In this document: positions 7,516-16,966 of the stretch, in pieces
Position numbering within the stretch: the first letter of the stretch is position 1
How the letters are laid out: the number at the start of each line of letters is the position of its first letter
The notes under the pieces: generated by a model
Told to the model about the DNA's origin: nothing
Databases searched by the model: none
The model's input: only the letters and a program-made list of their open reading frames with translations
Position numbers and translations under genes: made by a program
Source: a virus
Direction: 5' to 3' (one strand)
Virus record (IMG/VR): IMGVR_UViG_3300022200_003650
Location: 1-31,169 of that record
DNA: 31,169 nt

Positions 7516-8441
7516 CTTTCCTCTAATTTAAAATACTCATATGTTAATTGTAACCCCTGATCAATGGATGTTCTAGGTTCCCACCCAAGTTCTTTAAGTT
7601 TAGTTGTATCAAGTAGACGTTGCTTCATACCTTCTGGTTTTGAAGTATCCCACTTTATCTCACCCTCATATTCTATCACATCCACAATGTGACCGACAAG
7701 TTCTTTAATTGATACGTCCTTACCTACACCAACATTAACAACTTCACTATCATTATAATTGTTCATCAAGAATATAAGTGACTCAGCAAGATCTTCAACG
7801 TAGATAAATTCACGCCTAGCATTTCCAGTTCCCCAACAATCTACAAATTCTTTCTTAGATTTCTTTGCTTCATGGATACGACGAATCAAACCAGCAATCA
7901 CATGACTAGTCTCTGCACTAAAGTTGTCCTTTGGACCATAAACATTACATGGATTTACAGAGATGTAGTTAGTTTCATATTGTGCATTATACGCTTGACA
8001 CAGTTTGATACCCGCGATCTTAGCAAGAGAGTATGCTTCATTTGTTGGCTCAAGATATCCAGATAAAAGATATTCTTCCTTAATTGGTTGCGGACACTCC
8101 TTTGGATAAATGCAAGCAGACCCTAGAAACATTAACTTTTTAACGCTTGTCTTGTATGAAGATGAGATGACACTATTTTGAATCTTCAAATTGTCTTCAA
8201 GAAATTGAACGGGATGATCAATGTTATCCCTAATTCCACCACACTTTGCAGCAGCCAAGAAAACATACTCAGGTTTAGTCTGTTTAAAAAAGTTTAATAC
8301 TGCACTTTCATTGCGTAGATCAAGTTCTTTACTGGTGACAAGCACTAGGTTCTTATAACCCTGTTCTCTTAACGAACGAACAATTGCAGATCCAACTAGA
8401 CCTGTATGCCCAGCAACAAATATCTTACTATCAAGATTCAT
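7512..8441 (-). CDS. fcl: GDP-L-fucose synthase-like epimerase/reductase (Fcl, or ColC-type)
   Basis: 309 residues from the ATG at 8441. A TTG 18 bases upstream keeps the frame open but lacks support; GAGGA lies 11 nt before the ATG. The NADP site is [12 protein letters not shown] near the N-terminus. [18 protein letters not shown] (catalytic Tyr-x-x-x-Lys) and NVYGPKDNF match GDP-L-fucose synthase, which epimerises C3 and C5 of GDP-4-keto-6-deoxymannose and reduces C4. ColC, which performs the last step of GDP-colitose synthesis, is a relative, and I cannot tell them apart by eye. The gene overlaps gmd by 11 nt and colD by 4 nt, so Gmd, this reductase and ColD form one unit. Confidence 0.88.
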   Translation of the reverse strand: MNLDSKIFVAGHTGLVGSAIVRSLREQGYKNLVLVTSKELDLRNESAVLNFFKQTKPEYVFLAAAKCGGIRDNIDHPVQFLEDNLKIQNSVISSSYKTSVKKLMFLGSACIYPKECPQPIKEEYLLSGYLEPTNEAYSLAKIAGIKLCQAYNAQYETNYISVNPCNVYGPKDNFSAETSHVIAGLIRRIHEAKKSKKEFVDCWGTGNARREFIYVEDLAESLIFLMNNYNDSEVVNVGVGKDVSIKELVGHIVDVIEYEGEIKWDTSKPEGMKQRLLDTTKLKELGWEPRTSIDQGLQLTYEYFKLEER

Positions 8442-9432
8442 TTTTGCACATGTCCTCAACTAGTTGACTAAAAGAAATTTCTGGTTCCCATCCAAGTTCG
8501 TTCTTTGCTCTAGTAGCATCACCAAGAAGAGTATCTACTTCAGATGGTCTATAGTATTTTGGATTGACTTGAATAATAGTTTTACCTGTATTTACATCAA
8601 TTCCAATCTCATCGTCTCCAGATCCTTCCCATGCAATCTTCATATCAAAGTATGGTGCAGATGCTTCAACAAACTGACGAACAGAATATTGTTCATGAGT
8701 TGCAATCACATAATCATCAGCAACTTCTTGCTGCAACATCAACCACATGGCACGAACATAATCCTTAGCATGTCCCCAATCACGTTTTGCATCTAAATTT
8801 CCAAGAATCAAAACGTTCTGTTTACCTTCACTAATAGACTTAAGACCTCTAACAATTTTCCTAGTAACGAATGTTTCACCCCTACGTGGAGATTCGTGAT
8901 TGAAAAGGATTCCACTACAAGCATATAATCCATATGCTTCTCTATAGTTCTTGGTTGCCCAATATGCATAGACCTTAGCACATCCATAAGGAGATCTTGG
9001 GTGAAAAGGTGTTGTTTCTTTTTGAGGGATCTCTCTAACTTTTCCAAACATCTCAGAGGTAGATGCTTGATAGATTCTTGTCTTATCCTCAAGACCCAAA
9101 AGACGGACAGCCTCAAGAACCCTAAGAGTTCCAAGACCATCCACCATTCCAGTATATTCTGGCATCTCAAAGGACACCTTCACATGACTCTGTGCTCCCA
9201 GATTATAAATTTCATCTGGTTGAACCAACTGAATAACTCTAACCATATTTGTAGAATCTGTCAGATCTCCATAATGAAGTTTTATTTTACTGAAGATATG
9301 ATCAATTCTACTAGTGTTGATTGATGAAGATCTGCGAATAATACCATGAACTTCATATCCTTTCTCCAGAAGGAATTCTGCAAGATAAGAACCGTCTTGT
9401 CCTGTGATTCCAGTGATTAATGCTACTTTCAT
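8431..9432 (-). CDS. gmd: GDP-mannose 4,6-dehydratase
   Basis: 333 residues from the ATG at 9432; an upstream in-frame TTG is less likely. It converts GDP-D-mannose to GDP-4-keto-6-deoxy-D-mannose. [20 protein letters not shown] is the Gmd NADP-binding signature. [14 protein letters not shown] binds the cofactor. STSEMFG and [10 protein letters not shown] carry the catalytic Thr, Glu, Tyr and Lys. [17 protein letters not shown] is the substrate block. Its product feeds both the Fcl-like and ColD-type enzymes. No GDP-mannose-making enzyme (PMM or ManC nucleotidyl domain) lies in this window, so the host must supply GDP-mannose. Confidence 0.96.
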   Translation of the reverse strand: MKVALITGITGQDGSYLAEFLLEKGYEVHGIIRRSSSINTSRIDHIFSKIKLHYGDLTDSTNMVRVIQLVQPDEIYNLGAQSHVKVSFEMPEYTGMVDGLGTLRVLEAVRLLGLEDKTRIYQASTSEMFGKVREIPQKETTPFHPRSPYGCAKVYAYWATKNYREAYGLYACSGILFNHESPRRGETFVTRKIVRGLKSISEGKQNVLILGNLDAKRDWGHAKDYVRAMWLMLQQEVADDYVIATHEQYSVRQFVEASAPYFDMKIAWEGSGDDEIGIDVNTGKTIIQVNPKYYRPSEVDTLLGDATRAKNELGWEPEISFSQLVEDMCKNES

Positions 9433-9437
9433 TTTTT

Positions 9438-10541
9438 TCAAGAATATTGATCTAAGAATTGGAACAACTCATCATAGTTTTTATTATCTTTGTGGAACCT
9501 AAAGACTTTTTTATCTCTCTTTCCTAAGATAGTATCGGAGAACTGAGTTCTGTTTTGAATGCGATCATCACCAGCAATAACTTGATTTGTGTTACAGTAA
9601 TAAGCGGCAAGATCTCCAGGACTAGTTCCAGTGTTTATGAAGTTGTTTGATTCTTCAATGATGGTTAAGAAGTATCTTACATCCAAGAATCCTGTCATGT
9701 CAACATAGGAAACATATTCATTGTCAACGACGGGGAACTTAACCAGATCATTAATGATTACAAGGTTTATTTTGTTCTTTATGTGGTAATCAATTACCTT
9801 TGCGTATAAATCAAACTCAACACTTCCAAATCCAAGATCTCCAGACGTACCATCTTTTCCAACTAGGAAATCATTGATATTTGCTGATCCATAATTTCTA
9901 GTCTTCCAACTGTTCTTAACGAAGAAAGTATTATACCTATCAATTCCAAGACCTTCAGTTTTTTTGAAGGTAGGATCCCAGAGATCAAGATCATATGCCT
10001 GAACACCACACTCATAATATTTGCAAGAGGGAAAATACCAAGTTCCATCTTCACCCTCAGCATACTTATGTCCAGGACCAGGTGGCCAACCAAGTTTCCA
10101 ATGTAAGTCTTTTCCAATAGGATACAGAATGTTTTTGAAAGTATATCCACTGAAGGCATCTTCATATTCATCTTCATCAAAGTTACGAAGAGTATACCAG
10201 AATGCAATACCTCTATCAGATATATTTTTAAAATTATTCAGAAGAAGTTCTGTTTCTTGACTATCCTTATATGCTTTTGACGTATCAATAAAACCATCCA
10301 GAGTCACAAGAATATCAACATACTTTTCATAGAAGATCTCATGTCCAGGGAAACAGAATCCAATCTTCGGACCTTTTACTTGATTGAAAAATTCTATAAA
10401 AAGTTCATTGAAAAAAGTGGGGTGAAACCCATACTCTGTCCAGACGTAGTTTACCAGAGAATATTCTTCAGTATTAATTGACTTGAGAATATTGTCAATT
10501 TCACTAACAGATTTAATTTTTAGATATTTTGTATTAGTCAT
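9438..10541 (-). CDS. unrecognised protein of the glycan cluster, possibly a GT-B glycosyltransferase
   Basis: 367 residues, Asn/Lys/Asp and aromatic rich, with no signal peptide or membrane segment. The middle part has an unusual Gly/Pro/Trp stretch ([19 protein letters not shown]). The C-terminal part has [17 protein letters not shown] near residues 297-313, which resembles the nucleotide-sugar loop of GT-B enzymes (as in GT9: S-x-D-T-G-x-x-H-x-A-A). That is the only functional hint. The stop is 5 nt before the gmd ATG, so the gene belongs to the same operon. It could be a glycosyltransferase of an unnamed family. Confidence 0.75.
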   Translation of the reverse strand: MTNTKYLKIKSVSEIDNILKSINTEEYSLVNYVWTEYGFHPTFFNELFIEFFNQVKGPKIGFCFPGHEIFYEKYVDILVTLDGFIDTSKAYKDSQETELLLNNFKNISDRGIAFWYTLRNFDEDEYEDAFSGYTFKNILYPIGKDLHWKLGWPPGPGHKYAEGEDGTWYFPSCKYYECGVQAYDLDLWDPTFKKTEGLGIDRYNTFFVKNSWKTRNYGSANINDFLVGKDGTSGDLGFGSVEFDLYAKVIDYHIKNKINLVIINDLVKFPVVDNEYVSYVDMTGFLDVRYFLTIIEESNNFINTGTSPGDLAAYYCNTNQVIAGDDRIQNRTQFSDTILGKRDKKVFRFHKDNKNYDELFQFLDQYS

Positions 10542-10544
10542 AGA

Positions 10545-11267
10545 TCAATCAATAGAAGAAATAAAGAGGTTCTCACCATTATCAAACCAAAAAGGTCTGT
10601 ATCCGATTTCATTAATAAGTTCATTCAATTTTTCAGGAGTATGTCCACATTGACTCATGTTTCCTGGATTATACTCCATCAAAATTTTTGGTTTGTATTT
10701 ACGAATGGTTTCAATTCCACCCCTGATAATATCATATTCAGATCCTTCTGTATCAATTTTGATAAGATCAATCTTAGTATCAAGGAATAGATTATCAATC
10801 GTATTCATCTTGACAGAATGCTTTTGAATTTCTGCTTGAGAAAATCTTTTAACATCCTTACCAATCGTGTTCAATCCTCTGTGATTTGGGCAGATATTTA
10901 AAATACATTCACCAACACTATCACTCAATGCCTCTTCATAGATTACTACATTATCAATTTCATTAAGTTCAATATTCTCTTTCAGTAGAGAGACATTGAA
11001 TGGATCTGGTTCAAACAAATGCCACTTTGTATTTGGATAAGTTTTTGCAATCAGGGAGAAAGTTCCTGTGTTTGCACCAACATCCAGAATGACAGAATCA
11101 TCTTGGATCTGATCTACAAATTTTTGAATAACATCAAGTTCCCAAACGAAATGAGTATTCCACTTACCATCTTTTGAAGGATGAACCCATGAAGAATTTA
11201 GATAGAGACAATTCTCTGATACTGGGATTTCAGTCCCATTAATGTATGGGAAGTTTACAGATTTCAT
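10545..11267 (-). CDS. FkbM family SAM-dependent methyltransferase
   Basis: 240 residues. VILDVGANTGTFSLIA near residues 59-74 is the SAM-binding motif I. LFEPDPFNVSLLKENIELN follows, and IDLIKIDTEGSEYDIIRGG is the FkbM diagnostic block. Family members O-methylate sugars and other metabolites, and they are common in LPS clusters. A terminal O-methyl group often caps or decorates O-chains. It sits 2 nt after the dehydrogenase gene and 3 nt before 9438-10541. Confidence 0.92.
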   Translation of the reverse strand: MKSVNFPYINGTEIPVSENCLYLNSSWVHPSKDGKWNTHFVWELDVIQKFVDQIQDDSVILDVGANTGTFSLIAKTYPNTKWHLFEPDPFNVSLLKENIELNEIDNVVIYEEALSDSVGECILNICPNHRGLNTIGKDVKRFSQAEIQKHSVKMNTIDNLFLDTKIDLIKIDTEGSEYDIIRGGIETIRKYKPKILMEYNPGNMSQCGHTPEKLNELINEIGYRPFWFDNGENLFISSID

Positions 11268-11269
11268 GA

Positions 11270-12430
11270 TTACAAGCTTACAACAAAAATAGGTTCGGTG
11301 ATATATTTTTTATCATCAACAAACCTTACTCTATCACCATACTTATCTAAAAGTTCATCACAGATCAAAGGAGTAACTCTACTATCATTACAAATATAAA
11401 CAGAATATCCCCTATCTAACAGATCTGTGCAAAGACGATACTGCTGACTCTCAGTGAGAATATCAGTTCCTTTTTTATAGGTAATATATTCAAAGTAATA
11501 TGGTTTCTTTTCACCATTAATTTTTTCATAATAATCACACACAAAAGTAGCATGTTGATTATTAATCTCATCAGTTACTGTTCCTAGATTATATTCTAAA
11601 CCAACTTTCTTTGCAAAAGCAGCGAAGGAACGATTGTCTCTAGGAAGACAAGGACCACCATAACCAAACCCATATCCAAGATACTTTCTACCAATTCTAC
11701 TGTCAGTTCCAACAGCACTCAACACTGCGGATACTTCGTCTCCACAACCAGAGTGATGCAGAACATCTCCCAACATATTTGCATAACTGATCTTTGTCGT
11801 TAAGAAACAGTTAATTGCAATCTTAGTAATTTCTGCAGCAGTGGTTGACATACTGCAAACGATTGCACGAGTAGTCTGAATCTTCTCATATAACTTTCTT
11901 ATCTCAGAAATAACATTATCATTATCTCTAAAAGGATTTGTCCCAAGAAGAACCATGTCAGCAGTTCTCAAATCATTAACGATTGATCCCTGTGCAATAA
12001 ACTCTGGGTTATAAAACACATCAATGTTGCTTGGAAGTTTCTTAGAGAACTCGTCACAGTCTCCAGGATTTGTTGTACACCCAACAACAAAATATTTCTT
12101 CTTCTTTACTTCATCAAAACATTCAACAACATCCCATACAGATGAAACATCATAAGATCCGTCAGGAAGAGAAGGAGTTGCGACCAAAGTATAGATTAGA
12201 TCACACTCATCAATAACCTCTTTATTGTTTGTGGTTGCTCTGAAGTTCTTTGCAACACGAAGAAGATTTTCTACTTCAGGTTCATTAGTAACAATCTTTC
12301 GTTCGTTCAGTCCCTGAACATAATCTTCTCTAATATCAGAAACTAAAACATCATATCCCGCTGCTTCACAAAGAAGAGCAAAACAGATGCCAAGTCTACC
12401 GGCGCCAATTACACCAATCTTCATACTCAT
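11270..12430 (-). CDS. UDP-glucose/GDP-mannose dehydrogenase family (UDP-sugar to uronic acid)
   Basis: 386 residues from the ATG at 12430, chosen because AAAGGAGA lies 8 nt upstream; a TTG just before it is not needed. The NAD site is MKIGVIGAGRLGICFALLCE. VATPSLPDGSYD and YNPEFIAQGSIVNDL are family blocks. GYGFGYGGPCLPRD carries the catalytic Cys (about 261). The C-terminal domain is present. It makes UDP-glucuronate or a related uronic acid with 2 NAD per turnover; the usual GFGGSCFPKD is here GYGGPCLPRD, so substrate preference may differ. A TATAAT (12451-12446) with a weak -35 precedes it, in a 29-bp gap, so it may have its own promoter. Confidence 0.9.
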   Translation of the reverse strand: MSMKIGVIGAGRLGICFALLCEAAGYDVLVSDIREDYVQGLNERKIVTNEPEVENLLRVAKNFRATTNNKEVIDECDLIYTLVATPSLPDGSYDVSSVWDVVECFDEVKKKKYFVVGCTTNPGDCDEFSKKLPSNIDVFYNPEFIAQGSIVNDLRTADMVLLGTNPFRDNDNVISEIRKLYEKIQTTRAIVCSMSTTAAEITKIAINCFLTTKISYANMLGDVLHHSGCGDEVSAVLSAVGTDSRIGRKYLGYGFGYGGPCLPRDNRSFAAFAKKVGLEYNLGTVTDEINNQHATFVCDYYEKINGEKKPYYFEYITYKKGTDILTESQQYRLCTDLLDRGYSVYICNDSRVTPLICDELLDKYGDRVRFVDDKKYITEPIFVVSL

Positions 12431-12459
12431 CAAAAAGTCTCCTTTAATTATAATCCACT

Positions 12460-13383
12460 TTATGAAATTTGACTATAGTCATAATTTGCTTTTAAAAAGT
12501 TATGCACAAACGGCCCATTAATAAAATTGTCTCGCATAATCTTTTGGTTGCTATTAAGCAAAGAAGACAACCAAGAAAAAGAACTATTAGACATTACAAG
12601 AAGATCTGCATTCACCATATGATATATGTCACTTACGGGGTGATCATCAATATGAAGTTTAATATTAAAGTTATCTTCTTTTAGTTCAAAAAATTCTTCA
12701 AAGTTTGTAGTAAATCCTTGAGAATGTATATGCAGAGTTGCTTTTTGTTCCTTTGTATTTTGCTTCAGAAAGTTAACAAGATTTTTATATCTGTAAAAGT
12801 CTCTCTCAAAAATATATTTTTCTCTGTATACTGAAACAATTTCTGCAGGGATATCGTTTGGGTTTGCAGTTCTGATGTGCAATGAGATATTTATGTTATC
12901 GTCAAAATACTTCTCACCAGAGAAAGATAGGTTATTCCTAATCTTGTCTATCCTTTCTGTGGTAAAGATCTCATTCATATATTGACCACATAAAGATGCT
13001 AGTGCTTTGTGGCAGTCATGTAGATTAATTAATATTTTCTTGTCACTATTTCTATTGTCATTAATCAATGACATTAAACTATCATTAATTTCAGAAGCGG
13101 TATGAACCTCATCCCAACAACCGTTGATATTTGGGAAGTTAAAAAAGGAATCAATCATTCCAAGATACTCTTCCTTTGAATATCCAGTATATGAATGATG
13201 TGCAAAATTATCAGAACCAGGATAAGTAAATCCAACTCCAATAAAATCTGCAAAGAAATTTAATAGCAGATGATATTGGAGCATGGATCCTATTCCCTCA
13301 GTTCCAAACCCATCAATTAATGGGATTTTTGTTTTCCAACTATCGTCAGAAACTTTGTTACTTAGGGTTAGGCAGACACTCAT
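12460..13383 (-). CDS. divergent GT11-like glycosyltransferase candidate
   Basis: 307 residues. Three spaced blocks echo GT11 fucosyltransferases: EGIGSMLQYHLLLNFFA near the N-terminus (compare GxxGNQMFQYA), ISLHIRTANPNDI near the middle (compare HxRRxDY) and LVMSNSSFSWLSSLLNS near the C-terminus (compare ANSTFSWWGAW). The second Arg of the usual motif is replaced by Thr, so it may use another donor. It starts at the ATG at 13383, overlapping the nadE stop (ATGA). Related families with the same fold (GT23, GT37, GT68) are alternatives. Confidence 0.72.
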   Translation of the reverse strand: MSVCLTLSNKVSDDSWKTKIPLIDGFGTEGIGSMLQYHLLLNFFADFIGVGFTYPGSDNFAHHSYTGYSKEEYLGMIDSFFNFPNINGCWDEVHTASEINDSLMSLINDNRNSDKKILINLHDCHKALASLCGQYMNEIFTTERIDKIRNNLSFSGEKYFDDNINISLHIRTANPNDIPAEIVSVYREKYIFERDFYRYKNLVNFLKQNTKEQKATLHIHSQGFTTNFEEFFELKEDNFNIKLHIDDHPVSDIYHMVNADLLVMSNSSFSWLSSLLNSNQKIMRDNFINGPFVHNFLKANYDYSQIS

Positions 13384-14120
13384 AGTTTAAAGGTAGGAAT
13401 CGGTTGCATTTTATGACTGTTCATGGAGGAGAACTTAAGTAGTGATTCTAGACCAGGACCAGATCCAGTTTCCATTGCTTCTTCAAGTTGCTCATAAGAT
13501 GCACCGAGTTGATCTTCATCAGTGCGACCATCATCCCAAAGACCATCAGTTGGTTTTGCTTCAACGATTCTAGAATCAACACCGAAGAACTTACCAAGCT
13601 CCCATACTTCAGTCTTATAGAGGTCTGCGATAGGAGCGATATCTACACCACCATCACCATACTTGGTGTAGAAACCAACACCATAGTCTTCAACTTTGTT
13701 ACCAGTGCCAACTACAATACCACCAACAGATCCTGCAACCTGATAAAGAGTTATCATACGAATCCTAGATCTGCTGTTAGCAAGAGCATGAGTGTTCTCT
13801 CCATAACCATTCATGGTTTGCTTAAAAGTATCAAAAACACTAGTCAGATCATATTTAAGCGTAGTGACGTTGCTGAAGTTATTAGCAAGCCACTCAAGAT
13901 GAACATCTGAAAGTGTCTCTTGCTCTTCTTTCTGATGAATTGGCATTCCAAGAGCATAAACAGGAAGTCCAGTTTTTGCAGCGAGAGTTGAAGAAACTGC
14001 AGAATCAATTCCACCAGAAACTCCAATTACAAATGATTTAATGTTATTGGTTAAAGCATAATCTTTTAACCAATCAACAATACGACTTTCAAGATCAGAA
14101 TAGTTTTCAATGCGATTCAT
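13380..14120 (-). CDS. nadE: NH3-dependent NAD+ synthetase
   Basis: 246 residues, the size of single-domain bacterial and archaeal NadE. It lacks the glutaminase domain. It adenylates nicotinate adenine dinucleotide and amidates it to NAD+. VSGGIDSA (34-41) is the ATP-pyrophosphatase P-loop. NSRSRIRM, VVGTGNKVEDYGVGFYTKYGDGG (137-158) and IADLYKTEVWELG are NadE-specific. It lies between glycan genes with ATGA coupling downstream. NAD+ is used by the dehydrogenase and the GME of this cluster; countering NAD-depleting defence is another possible benefit. The last residues (MQPIPTFKL) resemble the GME C-terminus (PIPTFSA), which may be chance. Confidence 0.92.
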   Translation of the reverse strand: MNRIENYSDLESRIVDWLKDYALTNNIKSFVIGVSGGIDSAVSSTLAAKTGLPVYALGMPIHQKEEQETLSDVHLEWLANNFSNVTTLKYDLTSVFDTFKQTMNGYGENTHALANSRSRIRMITLYQVAGSVGGIVVGTGNKVEDYGVGFYTKYGDGGVDIAPIADLYKTEVWELGKFFGVDSRIVEAKPTDGLWDDGRTDEDQLGASYEQLEEAMETGSGPGLESLLKFSSMNSHKMQPIPTFKL

Positions 14121-14166
14121 TGGTCTTTCTTAATAATTTACTAGAATAATATCACAAAAAAATTTA

Positions 14167-14505
14167 TTATGCAACCCTTCCATAACTGTCTTCCAGTCTA
14201 ACGATGTCATTTTCATCACATACTCCACGTTGAACTTCAATGAAGGTTAGTCCATCTGGTCCAGCAGTTGCTCTATGAATGTTTTTTGGTGGAATATGAA
14301 ATCTATCACCAACGATACAATTTCTTACTTCAACACCATCATTAATTACACCGCTTCCTTGAACAACAATCCAATCTTCCCAACGATGATTGTGATATTG
14401 GAGAGAGAAAGATTGATTTGGATTTACATAAATCCTCTTTACTTTATAAGTTTCCTCATCATACAGAGTTTCAAATATACCCCAAGGTCTTTCTTCCTTA
14501 TACAT
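14167..14505 (-). CDS. mannose-6-phosphate isomerase type II-like cupin
   Basis: 112 residues forming a single cupin. ERPWGIFETL, VKRIYVNPNQSFSLQYHNHR (metal-binding His pair), EDWIVVQGSG and DRFHIPPKNIHRATAG match the C-terminal isomerase domain of ManC/WbpW-type enzymes. It would interconvert fructose-6-P and mannose-6-P, pulling carbon toward GDP-mannose. The nucleotidyltransferase domain usually fused to it is absent. It sits 46 nt upstream of nadE and 4 nt after the next gene. Confidence 0.88.
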   Translation of the reverse strand: MYKEERPWGIFETLYDEETYKVKRIYVNPNQSFSLQYHNHRWEDWIVVQGSGVINDGVEVRNCIVGDRFHIPPKNIHRATAGPDGLTFIEVQRGVCDENDIVRLEDSYGRVA

Positions 14506-14509
14506 TGTA

Positions 14510-15238
14510 TCAATTCTTATTTGGTACGTAAATTGGATTCGTGTTTATAAATGGAATGTATTTAATGTCATCATTATGAATTCCTTGATACATCAAATAC
14601 TTTTCTGCTTTAATGTTAAGGACATCAATCAAATAAGGAATTGATGTATGGACTGTATGAATTTCTTTTGCATTCTCAAGAACCTTACAATAGTCAAACA
14701 GACAATAATTAATGTCGTTTTCTACAGTAGGTAGATCAAACTCAGGAAATTCAAGAACATTGTTTTTCTTATTGTCCGTGTTTGCATAGCGATTGACATA
14801 GACATATTCAGAGTCATCTTTCAAACCTAATACATCATAATAAAGATGATTTTCTCTTTCAATGTTCCGTGTAAACTTGAAACCTTCGGACCATTTATTC
14901 CAATCAAGGAAAAGTTGTAGATACTTTGCGTGCATACACATGCAAGTTTCTGACTCGGAAATACCAAGATCATTTTGCCAGAAATGAATCATATCCATTC
15001 CCAAGTAGACAAATTGAGGAGACTGGATGATTCCCAACTGACCATAGTATTCCTTTCCAGGGAAGTTATCATTCTGAGAGCAGAAATCAATATCAGTGAT
15101 ATAATCTTTGATCCAGAGCAATCTCTCTTGCAATGGCCAAATAACTTTATATCCCATTGAGAGATACTTTCTGGCAATGTACTGAAGAAAAAATACATCA
15201 CCAATCCCTGCTGGTTGATTGATCAAACAGACTTTCAT
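14510..15238 (-). CDS. putative GT-B glycosyltransferase-like protein (GT9-like N-terminus)
   Basis: 242 residues. The N-terminus MKVCLINQPAGIGDVFFLQY resembles the GIGD start of GT9 heptosyltransferases. The C-terminal half has ENAKEIHTVHTSIPYLIDVL, comparable to the nucleotide-binding loop of GT-B enzymes but divergent. It is shorter than GT9 (about 330 residues). GGGGG precedes the ATG, which overlaps the previous stop (ATGA). Its place between a DUF4254-like gene and the cupin suits a glycan role. Confidence 0.7.
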   Translation of the reverse strand: MKVCLINQPAGIGDVFFLQYIARKYLSMGYKVIWPLQERLLWIKDYITDIDFCSQNDNFPGKEYYGQLGIIQSPQFVYLGMDMIHFWQNDLGISESETCMCMHAKYLQLFLDWNKWSEGFKFTRNIERENHLYYDVLGLKDDSEYVYVNRYANTDNKKNNVLEFPEFDLPTVENDINYCLFDYCKVLENAKEIHTVHTSIPYLIDVLNIKAEKYLMYQGIHNDDIKYIPFINTNPIYVPNKN

Positions 15239-15576
15239 TCTACCCCCTTATAAAGTTTTACAGAATCTTCACGGAGGGTTCTTCCAGTTGCAATCGCATT
15301 ATCAACAAGGAGATTGACTGCTTGCACCAAACGAGGACGCTTTACTTTAAAGCAAATATCAATCTTTCTTTTCAGTTCAGCAACCTCTTGGTCAGTCTTT
15401 GCTTCCTGAATTGCATCTTCCAACATCCACATACGGGTGTGAAGAATAGAAAGTTTTTCTACAACCTCTCCAAGGTTATCGGTTTCAATGTATTCAACAT
15501 CAGGCAGTTCTCTACGAGACAGAACTTCATCAATTGTTTCTTTAATACATTCGTCAATTAAATTTCCAAATTTACT
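15235..15576 (-). CDS. small DUF4254-like protein
   Basis: 113 residues from the ATG at 15576. A GGAG lies 7 nt upstream; an in-frame TTG 24 nt earlier is rejected because it would overlap the previous gene for no gain. The block LHTRMWMLEDAIQEAKTD then AELKRKID resembles the DUF4254 pattern (aromatic-rich WxxED then K/R-R-x-I-D), a family often beside LPS glycosyltransferases and of unknown function. It is helical and charged, with no membrane segment. Coupled to 14510-15238 by ATGA. Confidence 0.7.
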   Translation of the reverse strand, partial: SKFGNLIDECIKETIDEVLSRRELPDVEYIETDNLGEVVEKLSILHTRMWMLEDAIQEAKTDQEVAELKRKIDICFKVKRPRLVQAVNLLVDNAIATGRTLREDSVKLYKGVE

Positions 15577-15583
15577 CATTAGA

Positions 15584-16171
15584 TCACTCCACGTATGCAA
15601 CTAACTGATAATCATCAACAACCCTGTGCGTAGTATAGTCTGGAGCGTTTCCAAAGTATACTGGAACATATTGAATTTTATACTCACTATTGATAGACAA
15701 AATTAAGTTTTCCAAACTCTCCTTTTTGTCAGAGAAATAAACAGGAATATCGTCAATGACGATAGTATGATTTTTGATTGGATGATTTTTGATAAGTTCT
15801 AGTTCTTCAAATGTAGGAACTCCACCACCCTCATCATGAGCATCCAACCAGAAACATGCTTTATCATCAACTGCTTCCAGCATATCTGGCATACAATCCA
15901 GTGATGTTCCAAGATACAAACTTACATTATCGTTCTCAGCAAATCTTGTCATACAATGCTGATAACGTTCATTCATAAACTCACAACTCAACACTTGCTC
16001 AAATCCATGATTCAGAGCGTATTGGACACCATGACCCAGATGAGTTCCAGTTTCAACAAAATATTTACATCCGAGTTTCACACCAAAGTCTCTAAACAAA
16101 AATGCACATGTTGGTATGTTCTTTGACTCAGTTGCATACAACTCCTCAAAGTATTTGTTTTTATCAAACAT
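15584..16171 (-). CDS. class I SAM-dependent methyltransferase-like protein
   Basis: 195 residues. FVETGTHLGHGVQYALNHG (about 38-56) looks like a SAM motif I. VLSCEFMNERYQHC follows as motif II. CFWLDAHDEGGGVPTFEELEL and HTIVIDDIPVYF form the acidic post-motif seen in FkbM-related and Methyltransf_24 sugar or cephalosporin hydroxylase-like families. It probably modifies a sugar of the glycan. It overlaps the GT10 gene by 8 nt. Confidence 0.78.
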   Translation of the reverse strand: MFDKNKYFEELYATESKNIPTCAFLFRDFGVKLGCKYFVETGTHLGHGVQYALNHGFEQVLSCEFMNERYQHCMTRFAENDNVSLYLGTSLDCMPDMLEAVDDKACFWLDAHDEGGGVPTFEELELIKNHPIKNHTIVIDDIPVYFSDKKESLENLILSINSEYKIQYVPVYFGNAPDYTTHRVVDDYQLVAYVE

Positions 16172-16964
16172 AATAGTTCTCCCAAATAAAGTCTTCTAAA
16201 ATTTCCATTTTCTTAGCACGTTCAAGATTGTCTTGAATTGCATCCATTTTACTATAATAGATTTCCTCAGAAACATCAAACTCATCACTCAACACAATGA
16301 TTCCATCCATGTTAAAATGATTACCAATGTCTGGTGCTCCAAGATAAACAGGAATTGTTCCTGTCGCAAAGCAATCTAAAAGTTTTTCAGTGAAGTAAGT
16401 TCCATACTGACCGTTCTCAATCGCAACCGAGAACATGTAGTCGCAGAGACCATCTTCTTTTAATTCAATCTCATTGAAACCACGACCATAAAGATCAACC
16501 TGGTCTCCTATCCTATCAACCCACTCAAGTCTCTTCAAGTGTCCCTCACACATACGCTTGTTTGAGGAGATCATAGAAATCATTTTAGACTTCTCATAAA
16601 TCTTTGGTTCTTTAATCCAAAATCCTTGAGCAGGAACCCACTTAAACTTATCACCAAGAGCAAGAAGTCTTTGATCGTGAGTAAAGATTACATCATATGT
16701 GTTTTCAACTAACTCACGATTCGCAATGATGCTTTCAACAAGACCAGGTTTGATAAACTTAGATTCCAAAAGCCAAAGATACTTTGGTCCTGGTCTACCA
16801 TCAGTAACTCCCTCATTGATAGTATTATCAATATAGAAAGTCCCATCCCCACCACTTTGAACCCATTCAATATATTTGGATTCTTTGCCGTGAACAGAAT
16901 AACCTTTGTTTCCTCCAGTAAGATGAGTAAACGTATTACCAACTAAATTAAATTTCTTTTTCAT
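16164..16964 (-). CDS. glycosyltransferase family 10 (alpha-1,3-fucosyltransferase type)
   Basis: 266 residues from the ATG at 16964; a TTG two codons upstream is unlikely to be used. The GT10 signature is clear near residues 176-212: YMFSVAIENGQYGTYFTEKL then FATGTIPVYLGAPD, which binds GDP-fucose. The N-terminal acceptor domain is short and divergent. Together with the two GT11 genes it makes a third transferase that likely uses GDP-fucose or a GDP-L-sugar made by this cluster. Confidence 0.88.
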   Translation of the reverse strand: MKKKFNLVGNTFTHLTGGNKGYSVHGKESKYIEWVQSGGDGTFYIDNTINEGVTDGRPGPKYLWLLESKFIKPGLVESIIANRELVENTYDVIFTHDQRLLALGDKFKWVPAQGFWIKEPKIYEKSKMISMISSNKRMCEGHLKRLEWVDRIGDQVDLYGRGFNEIELKEDGLCDYMFSVAIENGQYGTYFTEKLLDCFATGTIPVYLGAPDIGNHFNMDGIIVLSDEFDVSEEIYYSKMDAIQDNLERAKKMEILEDFIWENYYV

Positions 16965-16966
16965 AA

